Positions 8,365 through 16,899 of a stretch of DNA of 64,000 nt are shown here, one piece after another (the first letter of the stretch is position 1; every line of letters starts with the position of its first letter). Position numbers and translations under genes: made by a program. A model generated the notes under the pieces. That model had not been told where the DNA came from. It worked only from the letters and a program-made list of their open reading frames with translations, and did not search any database. The DNA lies in contig NZ_KB895556.1 in NCBI RefSeq assembly GCF_000374925.1, positions 22,766 to 86,765 on the forward strand. The letters run 5' to 3'. The DNA is from Arthrobacter sp. 131MFCol6.1. GTDB taxonomy: Bacteria > Actinomycetota > Actinomycetes > Actinomycetales > Micrococcaceae.

Positions 8365-10341
8365 TCAGCCGACGTGCACCCACGGGCGCCGCGTGACGTC
8401 CGGCTCGGCCTCGCGCAGCACTTCACGGGTGACCGGGGCGATCTCGCCTTCGCCGAAAGCCAGGAACCGCAGCAGGTTGGTAAACGGGTTTCCCTCCGTC
8501 CAGCGGAAGTAGATGTGCGGCATCAGCCCGGTAACGTCGCGGATGTGCAGCAGCACCGAGGCGATCGTATTCGGAACGACAGGACCGTGGACCTCCAGGA
8601 TCTGGTACCCGTGCCGGACGATGCCCCGGACCTCGAGCTCGGTCTCGAAGTCCGAAGAGTCGTCCACCACCACTTCGAGGAACAGCGCCTGGGAGTCCAG
8701 CGGAAGATGGCTGACCTCGATCGCGGACGTGAGCTTGTCCAGGTACGCCTGGGCACTGAGCCGCAGCGGTTCGTGGGCGACGATCGCGATCGGGCCGGAT
8801 TCATTGGCGGCCAGGAATTCCAGGGCCGGGGTGTCCATGCGCACATGCGTGGCATGGAGCTCGAAGGAGCGCCGGACGCGCGAGAGCAGGGAGATCACGA
8901 TGATCCCGAGAATAAAGAACGCCGCGATCCGGATGCCTTCGGGGCGCTCGAAGATGTTGGCCACCGTGGTGTAGATGAACACGACGGCGATGATGCCGAA
9001 GCCGATGCTGCGCTTACGCTGCCGGCGGCTGCGCGCCGACAGCGTCACGGCAATCGCCGCCGACGTCATCAGGACCAGGACGCCGGTGGCGTAGGCGCCG
9101 CCCTGGGCGTCGACGTCGGCGTCGAACAGCCAGGTGATCAGGAACCCCACGAGCGTGAAGACCAGGACCAGCGGCCGCACGGCGCGGGCCCACTCCGGAG
9201 CCATGCCGTACCGGGGCAGATAGCGCGGCACGAGGTTCAGGAGCCCGGCCATGGCAGAGGCGCCCGCGAACCACAGGATGGCAATGGTGCTGATGTCGTA
9301 GACGGTGCCGAATCCGTCCCCCAGGTATTCGTGCGCGAGGTAGGCCAGCGCACGCCCGTTCGCCTGGCCGCCGGGCTGGAACTCCTGCGCCGGGATCAGC
9401 ACCACCGTGGTGAAGCTCGTGGTGACGAGGAACGCACTCATGATGAGGGCTGCCGTCGTCAGCAGCCGGCGGGCACCCTTGATCCGGCCTTCAGGATTCT
9501 CCTCGGTGTCCGTGGCGTGACCACGGATCTGCGGCATCACGGCGACGCCGGTCTCGAAGCCCGACAGGCCCAGGGCCAGCTTCGGGAAGACGAGCAGCGC
9601 GATGCCCACCACCATCAGCGGATTGCCGTGGGACGTGGTCAGGGCCAGCCACCAGTTGTCGACCGCCACCGGCTGCTGCAGGACCTCGATGATCGTTGTG
9701 ATGACCACGACGACGTTCAGTCCGAGGTAGATGGCGACCAGGACGACGGCGACGCCGATGGCTTCCTTGAAGCCGCGCAGGAACACGGCGGCCAGCAGGG
9801 CCAGGAAGACCAGCGTGACCGCGACGTTCTGGCCGTGCATCCAGTCGGGAGCGAAGGGGTTCTCGATGGCGTGCGCGGTCGCGTCTGCGGCGGAGAGCGT
9901 CATGGTGATCATGAAGTCGGTGGCCGCGAACCCCAGCAGCACCAGGACGAGGAGTTTCCCGCCCCAGCGTGGGAGCAGCCGCTCCAGCATGGCGATGGAC
10001 CCTTCACCGCGCGGGCTCTCACCGGCCACCCGGCGGTACACCGGCAGCGCGCCCAACAGGGTCACGGCCACCAGGACCAGGGTGGCCAGCGGCGAAATCA
10101 CACCGGCTGCGAGCGCGGCAATGGCGGGCTGGTAGCCCAGCGTGGAGAAGTAGTCCACGCCGGTCAGGCACATGACCTGCCACCACGTGTGTTTCTTCAG
10201 GTGACTGTCGCTCACAGCCCCGGGCCCTTGATGGATTCCCTTGGCGTCCTGGAGGCCGAACAGCAGCCAGTTCCTGAAGTGCTCCCCGGCGCCGGGCCGC
10301 AGTGCCGAGGGGTCTGCCGGTGGCCGGCTGAGCGTGGTCAT
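8365..10341 (-). CDS. APC/KUP-like permease, copy 1 (putative potassium transporter)
   Basis: A 658-residue membrane protein with about twelve hydrophobic segments in the first 500 residues and a soluble C-terminal domain of about 160 residues. It aligns without gaps to the divergent gene at 10665-12641 and differs by scattered substitutions. The GEGSIAMLE stretch (112-120) and AYATGVLVLMTSA recall the GEGGILTLM and AYGIAVTGTMVLTS motifs of the KUP potassium uptake family as I remember them. Generic annotation would be amino-acid permease. Proximity to kdp and a shared upstream box favour K+ transport (inference). The start is the ATG at 10341 (MTTLSRPP), preceded by ggaaagg; the longer upstream reading frame is not coding. 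Confidence 0.75.
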   Translation of the reverse strand: MTTLSRPPADPSALRPGAGEHFRNWLLFGLQDAKGIHQGPGAVSDSHLKKHTWWQVMCLTGVDYFSTLGYQPAIAALAAGVISPLATLVLVAVTLLGALPVYRRVAGESPRGEGSIAMLERLLPRWGGKLLVLVLLGFAATDFMITMTLSAADATAHAIENPFAPDWMHGQNVAVTLVFLALLAAVFLRGFKEAIGVAVVLVAIYLGLNVVVVITTIIEVLQQPVAVDNWWLALTTSHGNPLMVVGIALLVFPKLALGLSGFETGVAVMPQIRGHATDTEENPEGRIKGARRLLTTAALIMSAFLVTTSFTTVVLIPAQEFQPGGQANGRALAYLAHEYLGDGFGTVYDISTIAILWFAGASAMAGLLNLVPRYLPRYGMAPEWARAVRPLVLVFTLVGFLITWLFDADVDAQGGAYATGVLVLMTSAAIAVTLSARSRRQRKRSIGFGIIAVVFIYTTVANIFERPEGIRIAAFFILGIIVISLLSRVRRSFELHATHVRMDTPALEFLAANESGPIAIVAHEPLRLSAQAYLDKLTSAIEVSHLPLDSQALFLEVVVDDSSDFETELEVRGIVRHGYQILEVHGPVVPNTIASVLLHIRDVTGLMPHIYFRWTEGNPFTNLLRFLAFGEGEIAPVTREVLREAEPDVTRRPWVHVG

Positions 10342-10383
10342 GTAGTCCTTTCCAGGCGACGCAGCGCGCCGCTTCCGTCCGCG

Positions 10384-10444
10384 AGAGTACCAGCGCCCGC
10401 AGCCGCCACGGCCCTCCGGCGGACAATCCTGACGGTTCCTTAAC
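10384..10444 (-). promoter_or_regulatory. promoter of permease copy 1 with KdpE-like direct-repeat box
   Basis: On the minus strand, GTTAAG-GAACC-GTCAGG occupies 10444-10428: two related hexamers 11 bp apart, the usual layout for OmpR/PhoB-family regulators. After 38 nt comes TACTCT (10389-10384) as a candidate -10. The box ends 86 nt before the start codon, exactly as in the divergent copy. The assignment to KdpE is inferred from the same box lying in front of kdp. Confidence 0.55.
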
Positions 10445-10561
10445 GCGGCCCTTCGGATACGCGCCCCCGCCGGACCGGCCACCGATCGTCGCGGATTCGA
10501 AATCCCCGCCGCAGCAACCCACTGAGACCGTTCCTCCGCCGCCGGCCGGCGGCTGGAACGT

Positions 10562-10622
10562 GTTAAGGATCCGTCAAGATCGCCCCCGGGCCGGGAACGG
10601 CTCCCGGCGCCGGTGTTATCGT
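10562..10622 (+). promoter_or_regulatory. promoter of permease copy 2 with KdpE-like direct-repeat box
   Basis: GTTAAG-GATCC-GTCAAG at 10562-10578, then 38 nt, then TATCGT (10617-10622) as a candidate -10; the box ends 86 nt before the ATG at 10665. The geometry mirrors the minus-strand promoter exactly. The remaining 117 bp between the two boxes (10445-10561) show no gene and no further repeat that I can support. Confidence 0.55.
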
Positions 10623-10664
10623 CGGCATTAAACACGATGGTGGGCATCGCGCGGAGAGGCAAAG

Positions 10665-12641
10665 ATGACCACGATGAGCAGGCCACCTTCGGATCCCTCA
10701 GCGGCACGGCCGGGAGCCGGGGACAACTTCAGAAGATGGCTGCTGTTCGGCCTGCAGGATGCCAAGGGAATCCACCAGGGCCCCGGGGCCGTGAGCGACT
10801 CCCACCTGAAGAAGCACACGTGGTGGCAGGTGATGTGCCTGACCGGCGTCGATTACTTCTCCACCCTGGGCTACCAGCCGGCCATTGCGGCCTTGGCCGC
10901 CGGCGTGATCTCGCCGCTGGCGACCATCGTGCTGGTGGCTGTCACCCTGTTGGGCGCCCTCCCGGTGTACCGCCGGGTGGCCGGCGAAAGCCACCGCGGC
11001 GAGGGATCCATCGCCATGCTGGAACGGCTGATGCCGCGCTGGGGCGGGAAACTCCTGGTGCTGGTCCTGCTGGGCTTCGCAGCGACGGACTTCATGATCA
11101 CCATGACGCTGTCCGCCGCAGACGCGACCGCACACGCCATCGAAAACCCCTTCGCACCCGCCTGGATGCAGGGACAGAACGTTGCAGTCACGCTGTTCCT
11201 GCTCGCAATGCTGGCCGCCGTGTTCCTCCGCGGCTTCAAGGAAGCCATCGGTGTCGCCGTCGTCCTGGTCGCCATCTACCTGGGCCTGAATGTCGTGGTG
11301 GTGATCACGACCCTCTTCGAAGCGTTCACCCACCCGGTTGCCGTGGGCGACTGGTGGCTGGCCCTGACCACCCAGCACGGGAGCCCACTCATGGTGGTCG
11401 GGATCGCCCTGCTCGTCTTCCCCAAGCTGGCCCTGGGCCTGTCCGGCTTCGAAACCGGCGTCGCCGTGATGCCGCAGATCCAGGGACGCCCCGGTGACAC
11501 CGAAGAGAAACCGGCAGGCCGCATCGACGGCGCACGCCGGCTGCTGACCACAGCCGCCGGCATCATGAGCGTTTTCCTCATCACGAGCAGCTTCACCACG
11601 GTGGTCCTGATCCCGGAGCAGGACTTCGAACCCGGGGGGCCGGCGAACGGCCGCGCCCTGGCGTACCTGGCCCACGAATACCTGGGGAACGGCTTTGGCA
11701 CGGTCTATGACCTGAGCACGATCGCCATTCTGTGGTTCGCCGGCGCCTCCGCCATGGCCGGTCTCCTGAACCTCGTGCCGCGTTATTTGCCCCGGTACGG
11801 CATGGCCCCGGAGTGGGCCCGGGCCGTGCGGCCGCTCGTGCTGGTGTTCACCGCCGTCGGGTTCCTGATCACCTGGCTGTTCGACGCCGACGTCGACGCC
11901 CAGGGCGGCGCCTACGCCACCGGCGTCCTGGTCCTGATGACCTCCGCCGCCGTCGCCGTGACGCTTTCCGCCCGCCGCCGGCGTCAGCGCAAGCGCACCA
12001 TCGGGTTCGGCATCATCGCCGTGGTGTTCATCTACACCACGGTTGCCAACATCTTCGAACGCCCCGAAGGTATCCGGATCGCCTCGTTCTTCATCCTTGG
12101 CATCATCGTGATCTCGCTGCTCTCGAGGGTCCGGCGTTCCTTTGAGCTCCATGCCACCCATGTCCATCTGGACCGTCAAGCGCTGGAATTCATGTCTTCC
12201 AGCTTGGACGGGCCCATCTCGCTGATCGCCCACGAACCCCTGCGGCTTAGTGCTGAGGCCTACCGGGACAAACTGACCTCCGCGATTGAAGTCAGCCACC
12301 TTCCGCTGGACAAACAGGCGCTCTTCCTGGAAGTCATCGTGGACGATTCCTCCGACTTTGAAACGGCGCTGGAGGTCCGGGGCATCGTCCGGCACGGGTA
12401 CCAGATCCTGGAGGTCCACGGGCCTGTTGTGCCGAACACCATTGCCTCGGTGCTGCTCCACATCAGGGACGTGACCGGGCTGATGCCGCACATCTACTTC
12501 CGCTGGACTGAGGGAAACCCGGTGGTGAACCTCCTACGGTTCCTGTTCCTGGGCGAAGGCGAGATCGCCCCGGTCACGCGCGAAGTGCTGCGCGAGGCCG
12601 AGCCGGACGTCACACGGCGGCCCTGGGTCCACGTCGGCTGA
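10665..12641 (+). CDS. APC/KUP-like permease, copy 2 (putative potassium transporter)
   Basis: A 658-residue paralogue of the divergent gene at 8365-10341, equal in length and ungapped, with long identical runs (for example residues 27-87, WLLFGLQDAKG... onward). It has about twelve membrane segments and a cytosolic C-terminal domain ending EPDVTRRPWVHVG in both copies. The differences are mostly conservative or lie in loops, so both genes look functional. The start at 10665 has gagaggcaaag before it. The kdp operon follows on the same strand after 223 bp. Related KUP/KimA proteins are proton-coupled potassium importers; amino-acid transport cannot be excluded from sequence alone. Confidence 0.75.
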   Translation: MTTMSRPPSDPSAARPGAGDNFRRWLLFGLQDAKGIHQGPGAVSDSHLKKHTWWQVMCLTGVDYFSTLGYQPAIAALAAGVISPLATIVLVAVTLLGALPVYRRVAGESHRGEGSIAMLERLMPRWGGKLLVLVLLGFAATDFMITMTLSAADATAHAIENPFAPAWMQGQNVAVTLFLLAMLAAVFLRGFKEAIGVAVVLVAIYLGLNVVVVITTLFEAFTHPVAVGDWWLALTTQHGSPLMVVGIALLVFPKLALGLSGFETGVAVMPQIQGRPGDTEEKPAGRIDGARRLLTTAAGIMSVFLITSSFTTVVLIPEQDFEPGGPANGRALAYLAHEYLGNGFGTVYDLSTIAILWFAGASAMAGLLNLVPRYLPRYGMAPEWARAVRPLVLVFTAVGFLITWLFDADVDAQGGAYATGVLVLMTSAAVAVTLSARRRRQRKRTIGFGIIAVVFIYTTVANIFERPEGIRIASFFILGIIVISLLSRVRRSFELHATHVHLDRQALEFMSSSLDGPISLIAHEPLRLSAEAYRDKLTSAIEVSHLPLDKQALFLEVIVDDSSDFETALEVRGIVRHGYQILEVHGPVVPNTIASVLLHIRDVTGLMPHIYFRWTEGNPVVNLLRFLFLGEGEIAPVTREVLREAEPDVTRRPWVHVG

Positions 12642-12739
12642 GCGCCGGGGATCCCCAGCCCTGAACTCGTTGCCGGCGGAGCCGGCCTCCTCCGCCGCAG
12701 CCCCCTTCACCAGCAGCCCTGTTGCCGGTTTCCGCGCCT

Positions 12740-12832
12740 GTTAAGACGGCGTCAAGATCCGCCGTCCGGGCGTTAAGAAACCATCAGGACCCGGCCTTTT
12801 GCCTCTGGGGAGGGATTGACTTTCAGTAGCCC
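12740..12832 (+). promoter_or_regulatory. kdp promoter with two KdpE-like boxes
   Basis: Two direct-repeat boxes lie 32 bp (three helical turns) apart: GTTAAG-ACGGC-GTCAAG at 12740-12756 and GTTAAG-AAACC-ATCAGG at 12772-12788. The second ends 38 nt before TAGCCC at 12827, the same spacing to a TA-starting hexamer as in both permease promoters, although this hexamer is a poor -10. Direct hexamers 11 bp apart match the binding mode of OmpR/PhoB-type regulators, and KdpE is encoded at the end of this operon. Binding itself is inferred. Confidence 0.6.
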
Positions 12833-12864
12833 CGCAAACGGGGCGCGGATGAAAGGAACCTGCA

Positions 12865-12984
12865 ATGGCCGACCTGGCTGTTCTCGGAATCCTCATGGTT
12901 GCCATGGGGTTCGTTATGTGGATCGGCCACGTCCTGGCCGGGATGGTCGGCAGTGCCGATGACCGGCCGGAGAGTGGCAAGTGA
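12865..12984 (+). CDS. small single-pass membrane protein ahead of kdpF
   Basis: A 39-codon ORF with a ggaacc-type leader and ATG at 12865 (MADLAVLGILMVAMGFVMWI...). It has one hydrophobic helix (about residues 4-27) and a short charged tail ending in ESGK. Its stop codon overlaps the GTG start of kdpF by 4 bp (GTGA), so it is co-translated with it. It is not KdpF itself, since the canonical KdpF tail lies in the next ORF. It may be an additional regulatory or stabilizing peptide of the Kdp complex, or a leader that primes kdpF translation. Function unknown. Confidence 0.55.
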   Translation: MADLAVLGILMVAMGFVMWIGHVLAGMVGSADDRPESGK

Positions 12985-13079
12985 GCGCCGATGCAGTGAT
13001 GTGGCTCGTTCTGTTACTGGCAGGGCTGTGCCTCTTCGGCTACCTGCTGGCCGTCCTGATCCATCCGGAAAAGTGGTGA
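12981..13079 (+). CDS. kdpF: potassium-transporting ATPase KdpF subunit
   Basis: A 32-residue hydrophobic peptide with a GTG start at 12981, ending YLLAVLIHPEKW. The form LLxGYLLxxLLxPExF/W is characteristic of KdpF, a single-helix peptide that stabilizes the KdpABC complex. It overlaps the preceding small ORF by 4 bp and lies 7 bp before kdpA. An internal ATG at 12999 would give a 26-residue version. Confidence 0.8.
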   Translation: MSADAVMWLVLLLAGLCLFGYLLAVLIHPEKW

Positions 13080-13086
13080 GCGGATC

Positions 13087-14754
13087 ATGACCTTCAACCC
13101 CGCATCCTTCGCTGTCCAGGTGGCGGCACTCCTTATCGTTCTGGCGGCTGTGCACAAGCCTCTGGGGATCTACCTGACCGGGGTTTTCGAGGGCAAAACG
13201 TCGTCCCGGCCCGAGCGTCTGTTCTACCGGCTGTCCGGGATCGACGCCGACACCGAGCAGACCTGGCCCGTCTACCTGCGCAGCGTCCTGGCGTTCTCGG
13301 CCGTGTCCATTCTGGCCGTGTTCGGCCTCCAACGTCTTCAGGGCGTCCTGCCCGGCAGCGGCTCCCTGCCTCCCGTGGATCCGTGGGTGGCCATGAACAC
13401 GGCCATTTCCTTCGTGACCAACACGAACTGGCAGACCTACGTACCGGAGACCACGGTAGGCATTTTTGTGCAGATGGCCCTCCTTGCGGTGCAGAACTTC
13501 CTCTCCGCCGCCGTCGGCATCGTCGTCGTCGTCGCCCTCATCCGGGGTATCGCCCGGACCCGCACCGACCGGCTGGGCAACTTCTGGGTGGACCTGACCC
13601 GAACATCGTTCCGGGTCCTGCTGCCGATCGCGTTCGTCGCGGCAGTGGTGATGGTCCTCGGCGGTGTGGTGCAGAACTTCTGGCCTACGGACGTCGTCAA
13701 CCAGGCGTCCGGGGTCAGCCAGACCATTCCCGGCGGTCCCGTCGCGTCCCAGGAAGCCATCAAGATCCTCGGAACCAACGGCGGCGGCTACTTCAATGCC
13801 AACTCGGCCCACCCGTTCGAGAACCCCAACTCCCTCATCAGTCTTTTTGAAGTGTTCCTGATCCTGCTCATCCCCTCCGCGTTGCCTTACGCCTACGGCC
13901 GGATGGTGGGCGACCAAAAGCAGGGCTATACGGTGGTCGCCGTGATGGGCACCCTGTGGCTGGCCGCCACCGTCCTGATGGGCTGGGCCGTCGCCGCCGG
14001 CCAGGGAACCGCGACGGCAGCCGCCGGCGGCCTGGGCGAAGGCTTCGAACAGCGCCTCGGTCCGGTGGCTAGCGCGATCTTTGCCACCTCCACCACGCTG
14101 ACCTCCACCGGCGCCGTCAACGTCGCCCACGATTCCCTGCCGCCGCTGGCCGGCGGGGTGGCCATGGTCAACATGATGCTCGGCGAAGTCGCCCCCGGCG
14201 GAACCGGCTCAGGACTCTACGGCCTGCTGATCCTGTCCATCATTTCCGTCTTCATCGCCGGGCTGATGGTCGGGCGCACCCCGGAGTATTTGGGCAAGAA
14301 GATCGGCCCGACGGAAATGAAGCTTGCCGCCATGTACATCCTGGTCACGCCGACCCTGGTGCTCGCCCTGTCCGGAATCACCGTCCTGCTGCCGGACATC
14401 ATGGCCAACGCGCCGGCAACCGGTCCCCACCAGTTCAGCGAAGTGCTCTACGCCTTCACCTCCGGGGCCAACAACAACGGCTCGGCGTTTGGTGGCATCA
14501 CCACCTCCGGCCCCTTCATGTCGGTCATGCTGGGCCTGGGCATGCTGCTGGGCCGCTTCCTCCCCATCGTTCTGGTGCTCGCCCTGGCCGGCTCCCTCGC
14601 CCGTCAGGGCAAGATTCCCGCCTCCACCGGCACTGTCCCCACCCACGGCCCGCTGTTCGGCACGCTGCTGCTCGGCGTGACAGTGATCATGACTGCCCTG
14701 AGCTACTTCCCGGCCCTTGCCCTGGGCCCCCTCGCAGAAGGACTCCTCAAATGA
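13087..14754 (+). CDS. kdpA: potassium-transporting ATPase subunit A (channel-like)
   Basis: A 555-residue membrane subunit that selects and moves K+ in the high-affinity Kdp pump. The four selectivity-filter loops are visible: TNTNWQTY, GTNGGGYFNANSAHPFENP, a third around TGAVNVAHDS, and SGANNNGSAF. About ten membrane helices are present, and the length matches family norms. It follows kdpF by 7 bp and overlaps kdpB by 4 bp (ATGA at 14751-14754). Expression is probably driven from the box-containing promoter at 12740-12832. Confidence 0.97.
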   Translation: MTFNPASFAVQVAALLIVLAAVHKPLGIYLTGVFEGKTSSRPERLFYRLSGIDADTEQTWPVYLRSVLAFSAVSILAVFGLQRLQGVLPGSGSLPPVDPWVAMNTAISFVTNTNWQTYVPETTVGIFVQMALLAVQNFLSAAVGIVVVVALIRGIARTRTDRLGNFWVDLTRTSFRVLLPIAFVAAVVMVLGGVVQNFWPTDVVNQASGVSQTIPGGPVASQEAIKILGTNGGGYFNANSAHPFENPNSLISLFEVFLILLIPSALPYAYGRMVGDQKQGYTVVAVMGTLWLAATVLMGWAVAAGQGTATAAAGGLGEGFEQRLGPVASAIFATSTTLTSTGAVNVAHDSLPPLAGGVAMVNMMLGEVAPGGTGSGLYGLLILSIISVFIAGLMVGRTPEYLGKKIGPTEMKLAAMYILVTPTLVLALSGITVLLPDIMANAPATGPHQFSEVLYAFTSGANNNGSAFGGITTSGPFMSVMLGLGMLLGRFLPIVLVLALAGSLARQGKIPASTGTVPTHGPLFGTLLLGVTVIMTALSYFPALALGPLAEGLLK

Positions 14755-16889
14755 CCCGGTCCCACACGGCATTAGCCACGGACACCGACGCCCAGACCTA
14801 CGCCGACGGCAACCCCCTCGGCACCCCCGGCGAACACAAGCACCACACCAAGGCCCCGGCAAAACTCACGTTCGCGTCCGTCATCGCTGCCCTGCCGCTC
14901 GCGGTCCGCAAACTCTCCCCGCGGCAGATGATCCATTCCCCGGTCATGTTCACCGTGCTGGTCGGGGCCGCCCTGTGCACGGCGATCTCCCTGTACCGGC
15001 CCTCGGTGTTCGGCATCGCGGTCACGGCGTGGCTGTGGCTCACCGTCCTCTTCGGCACGTTGTCCGAATCCATCGCCGAGGGTCGCGGCAAGGCCCAGGC
15101 CGACAGCCTTCGCGCCAGCCGCAAAGGCGTCCACGCCCGGCTCCGCCGGCCCGATGGCACCACCCGCGATGTCCCCGGCACGGAGCTGCGGCTCAATGAC
15201 GTGGTGATCTGCGAGGCCGGGGACGTCATCCCCTCGGACGGCGAAATCATCGAAGGCCTGGCGAGCGTCGACGAATCGACCATCACCGGCGAATCAGCCC
15301 CGGTGATCCGCGAATCCGGCGGTGACCGGTCGTCCGTCACCGGCGGCACGAGGGTCCTCTCGGACCGGATTGTCATCCGTATTACCGCCGAGCCGGGACA
15401 GACGTTCATCGACCGGATGATCAAGCTGGTCGAGGGTGCTGTGCGGCAAAAGACGCCCAACGAGATCGCCCTGCACGTGCTCCTGGTGTCCCTGACCATC
15501 GTGTTCCTGGTGGTCACCATGTCGCTGGCCCCGTTTGCGGCCCTTGCCGGCGCCACCCCGTCCCCGATCGTGCTGGTCGCCCTGCTCGTCTGCCTGATCC
15601 CCACCACCATCGGTGCCCTAGTGCCCGCGATCGGGATCGCCGGGATGGACCGCCTGGTCCAGCACAATGTGCTGGCCACCTCCGGCCGTGCCGTGGAAAC
15701 CGCCGGGGACATCACCACGTTGCTGCTGGACAAGACCGGCACGATTACGTATGGCAACCGCCGCGCCGTCAATTTCTTCCCCGCCAACCATGTGGAACGG
15801 ACTCGGATGATCGAAGCGGCCCGGGTCTGCAGCCTGGCCGATGAAACCCCCGAGGGACGCTCCATCCTGGATCTCGCCGCGGACAAGGGCGTGACCGGGT
15901 CCGATCTGGCCACACTCGAACGCTCCTCCGGCAATTTTGCCGTGGTCCCCTTCAGCGCCAGCACCCGCATGAGCGGGCTGGACCTTGACGGGTTGCAGAT
16001 TCGAAAGGGTGCTGCCACCACGGTGGCGGCATTCGTTGCCGACTTCGGCGGGCACACCCCGGCGGAGGTCGACCACCGGGTGCAGGAAATCTCGGCCCAG
16101 GGCGGCACCCCCCTGCTGGTCGCCCAGGTGGACAAGGGCGGCCGGGCGGACATCCTGGGAACGATCCATCTTGCCGACGTCGTCAAACCCGGCATGCACG
16201 CCCGCTTCGCCGAACTGCGACAAATGGGTATCCGGACCGTGATGATCACCGGTGACAACCCCATCACCGCCAAGGCGATTGCCGCGGAGGCCGGCGTCGA
16301 TGATTTCCTGGCCGAGGCAACCCCGGAGGACAAGCTCGCGGTCATTAAGAAGGAGCAGTCCGCAGGCCGGCTGGTGGCGATGACCGGAGACGGCACCAAC
16401 GACGCCCCGGCCCTGGCCGCTGCCGACGTCGGCGTCGCCATGAACTCCGGAACCCCGGCCGCGAAGGACGCTGCCAACATGGTGGACCTTGACTCCGACC
16501 CCACCAAACTGATCAACATCGTCGGCATCGGCAAGCAGCTGCTCATCACCCGCGGCGCACTGACCACGTTCTCGGTGGCCAACGACGTCGCCAAGTACTT
16601 CGCGATCGTCCCGGCGCTCTTTACCGCTGCTTTCCCGGGGCTTGGACTGCTGAACATCATGGGCCTGGCCACCCCGTCCTCGGCAATCCTGTCCGCAGTG
16701 ATCTTCAACGCCCTGATCATCATCGCCCTGGTGCCGCTGGCGCTCCGCGGCGTCAAATACCGTGCCGTCTCCGCCAACCAGGCGCTGGCCCGGAACCTGC
16801 TGATCTACGGGCTCGGCGGCCTCATCGCACCCTTCATCGGCATCAAGATCATCGACCTCATGATTTCGCTCATCCCCGGAATCGGCTAG
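14751..16889 (+). CDS. kdpB: potassium-transporting ATPase subunit B (P-type ATPase)
   Basis: A 712-residue P-type ATPase, the energy-coupling subunit of KdpFABC. The phosphorylated aspartate is Asp327 in DKTGTIT. The actuator-domain TGES is at residues 179-182, and the hinge motif MTGDGTNDAPALAAADVGVAMN is present in full. The N-terminal extension of about 45 residues is hydrophilic. The start overlaps the kdpA stop, so the two subunits are made in coupled fashion. Nothing suggests loss of function. Confidence 0.97.
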   Translation: MTRSHTALATDTDAQTYADGNPLGTPGEHKHHTKAPAKLTFASVIAALPLAVRKLSPRQMIHSPVMFTVLVGAALCTAISLYRPSVFGIAVTAWLWLTVLFGTLSESIAEGRGKAQADSLRASRKGVHARLRRPDGTTRDVPGTELRLNDVVICEAGDVIPSDGEIIEGLASVDESTITGESAPVIRESGGDRSSVTGGTRVLSDRIVIRITAEPGQTFIDRMIKLVEGAVRQKTPNEIALHVLLVSLTIVFLVVTMSLAPFAALAGATPSPIVLVALLVCLIPTTIGALVPAIGIAGMDRLVQHNVLATSGRAVETAGDITTLLLDKTGTITYGNRRAVNFFPANHVERTRMIEAARVCSLADETPEGRSILDLAADKGVTGSDLATLERSSGNFAVVPFSASTRMSGLDLDGLQIRKGAATTVAAFVADFGGHTPAEVDHRVQEISAQGGTPLLVAQVDKGGRADILGTIHLADVVKPGMHARFAELRQMGIRTVMITGDNPITAKAIAAEAGVDDFLAEATPEDKLAVIKKEQSAGRLVAMTGDGTNDAPALAAADVGVAMNSGTPAAKDAANMVDLDSDPTKLINIVGIGKQLLITRGALTTFSVANDVAKYFAIVPALFTAAFPGLGLLNIMGLATPSSAILSAVIFNALIIIALVPLALRGVKYRAVSANQALARNLLIYGLGGLIAPFIGIKIIDLMISLIPGIG

Positions 16890-16899
16890 GAACATCCCC

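Noticed and set aside
8317..10443. 708-codon plus-strand frame opposite permease copy 1
   Set aside because: His/Asp/Gln/Arg-rich shadow of the real minus-strand permease; the mirrored frame opposite copy 2 shows the same artefact.
10342..10664. c-di-AMP riboswitch between the twin permeases
   Set aside because: After the candidate -10 elements only about 35-40 nt remain before each start codon, too short for this riboswitch, and no conserved core was seen.
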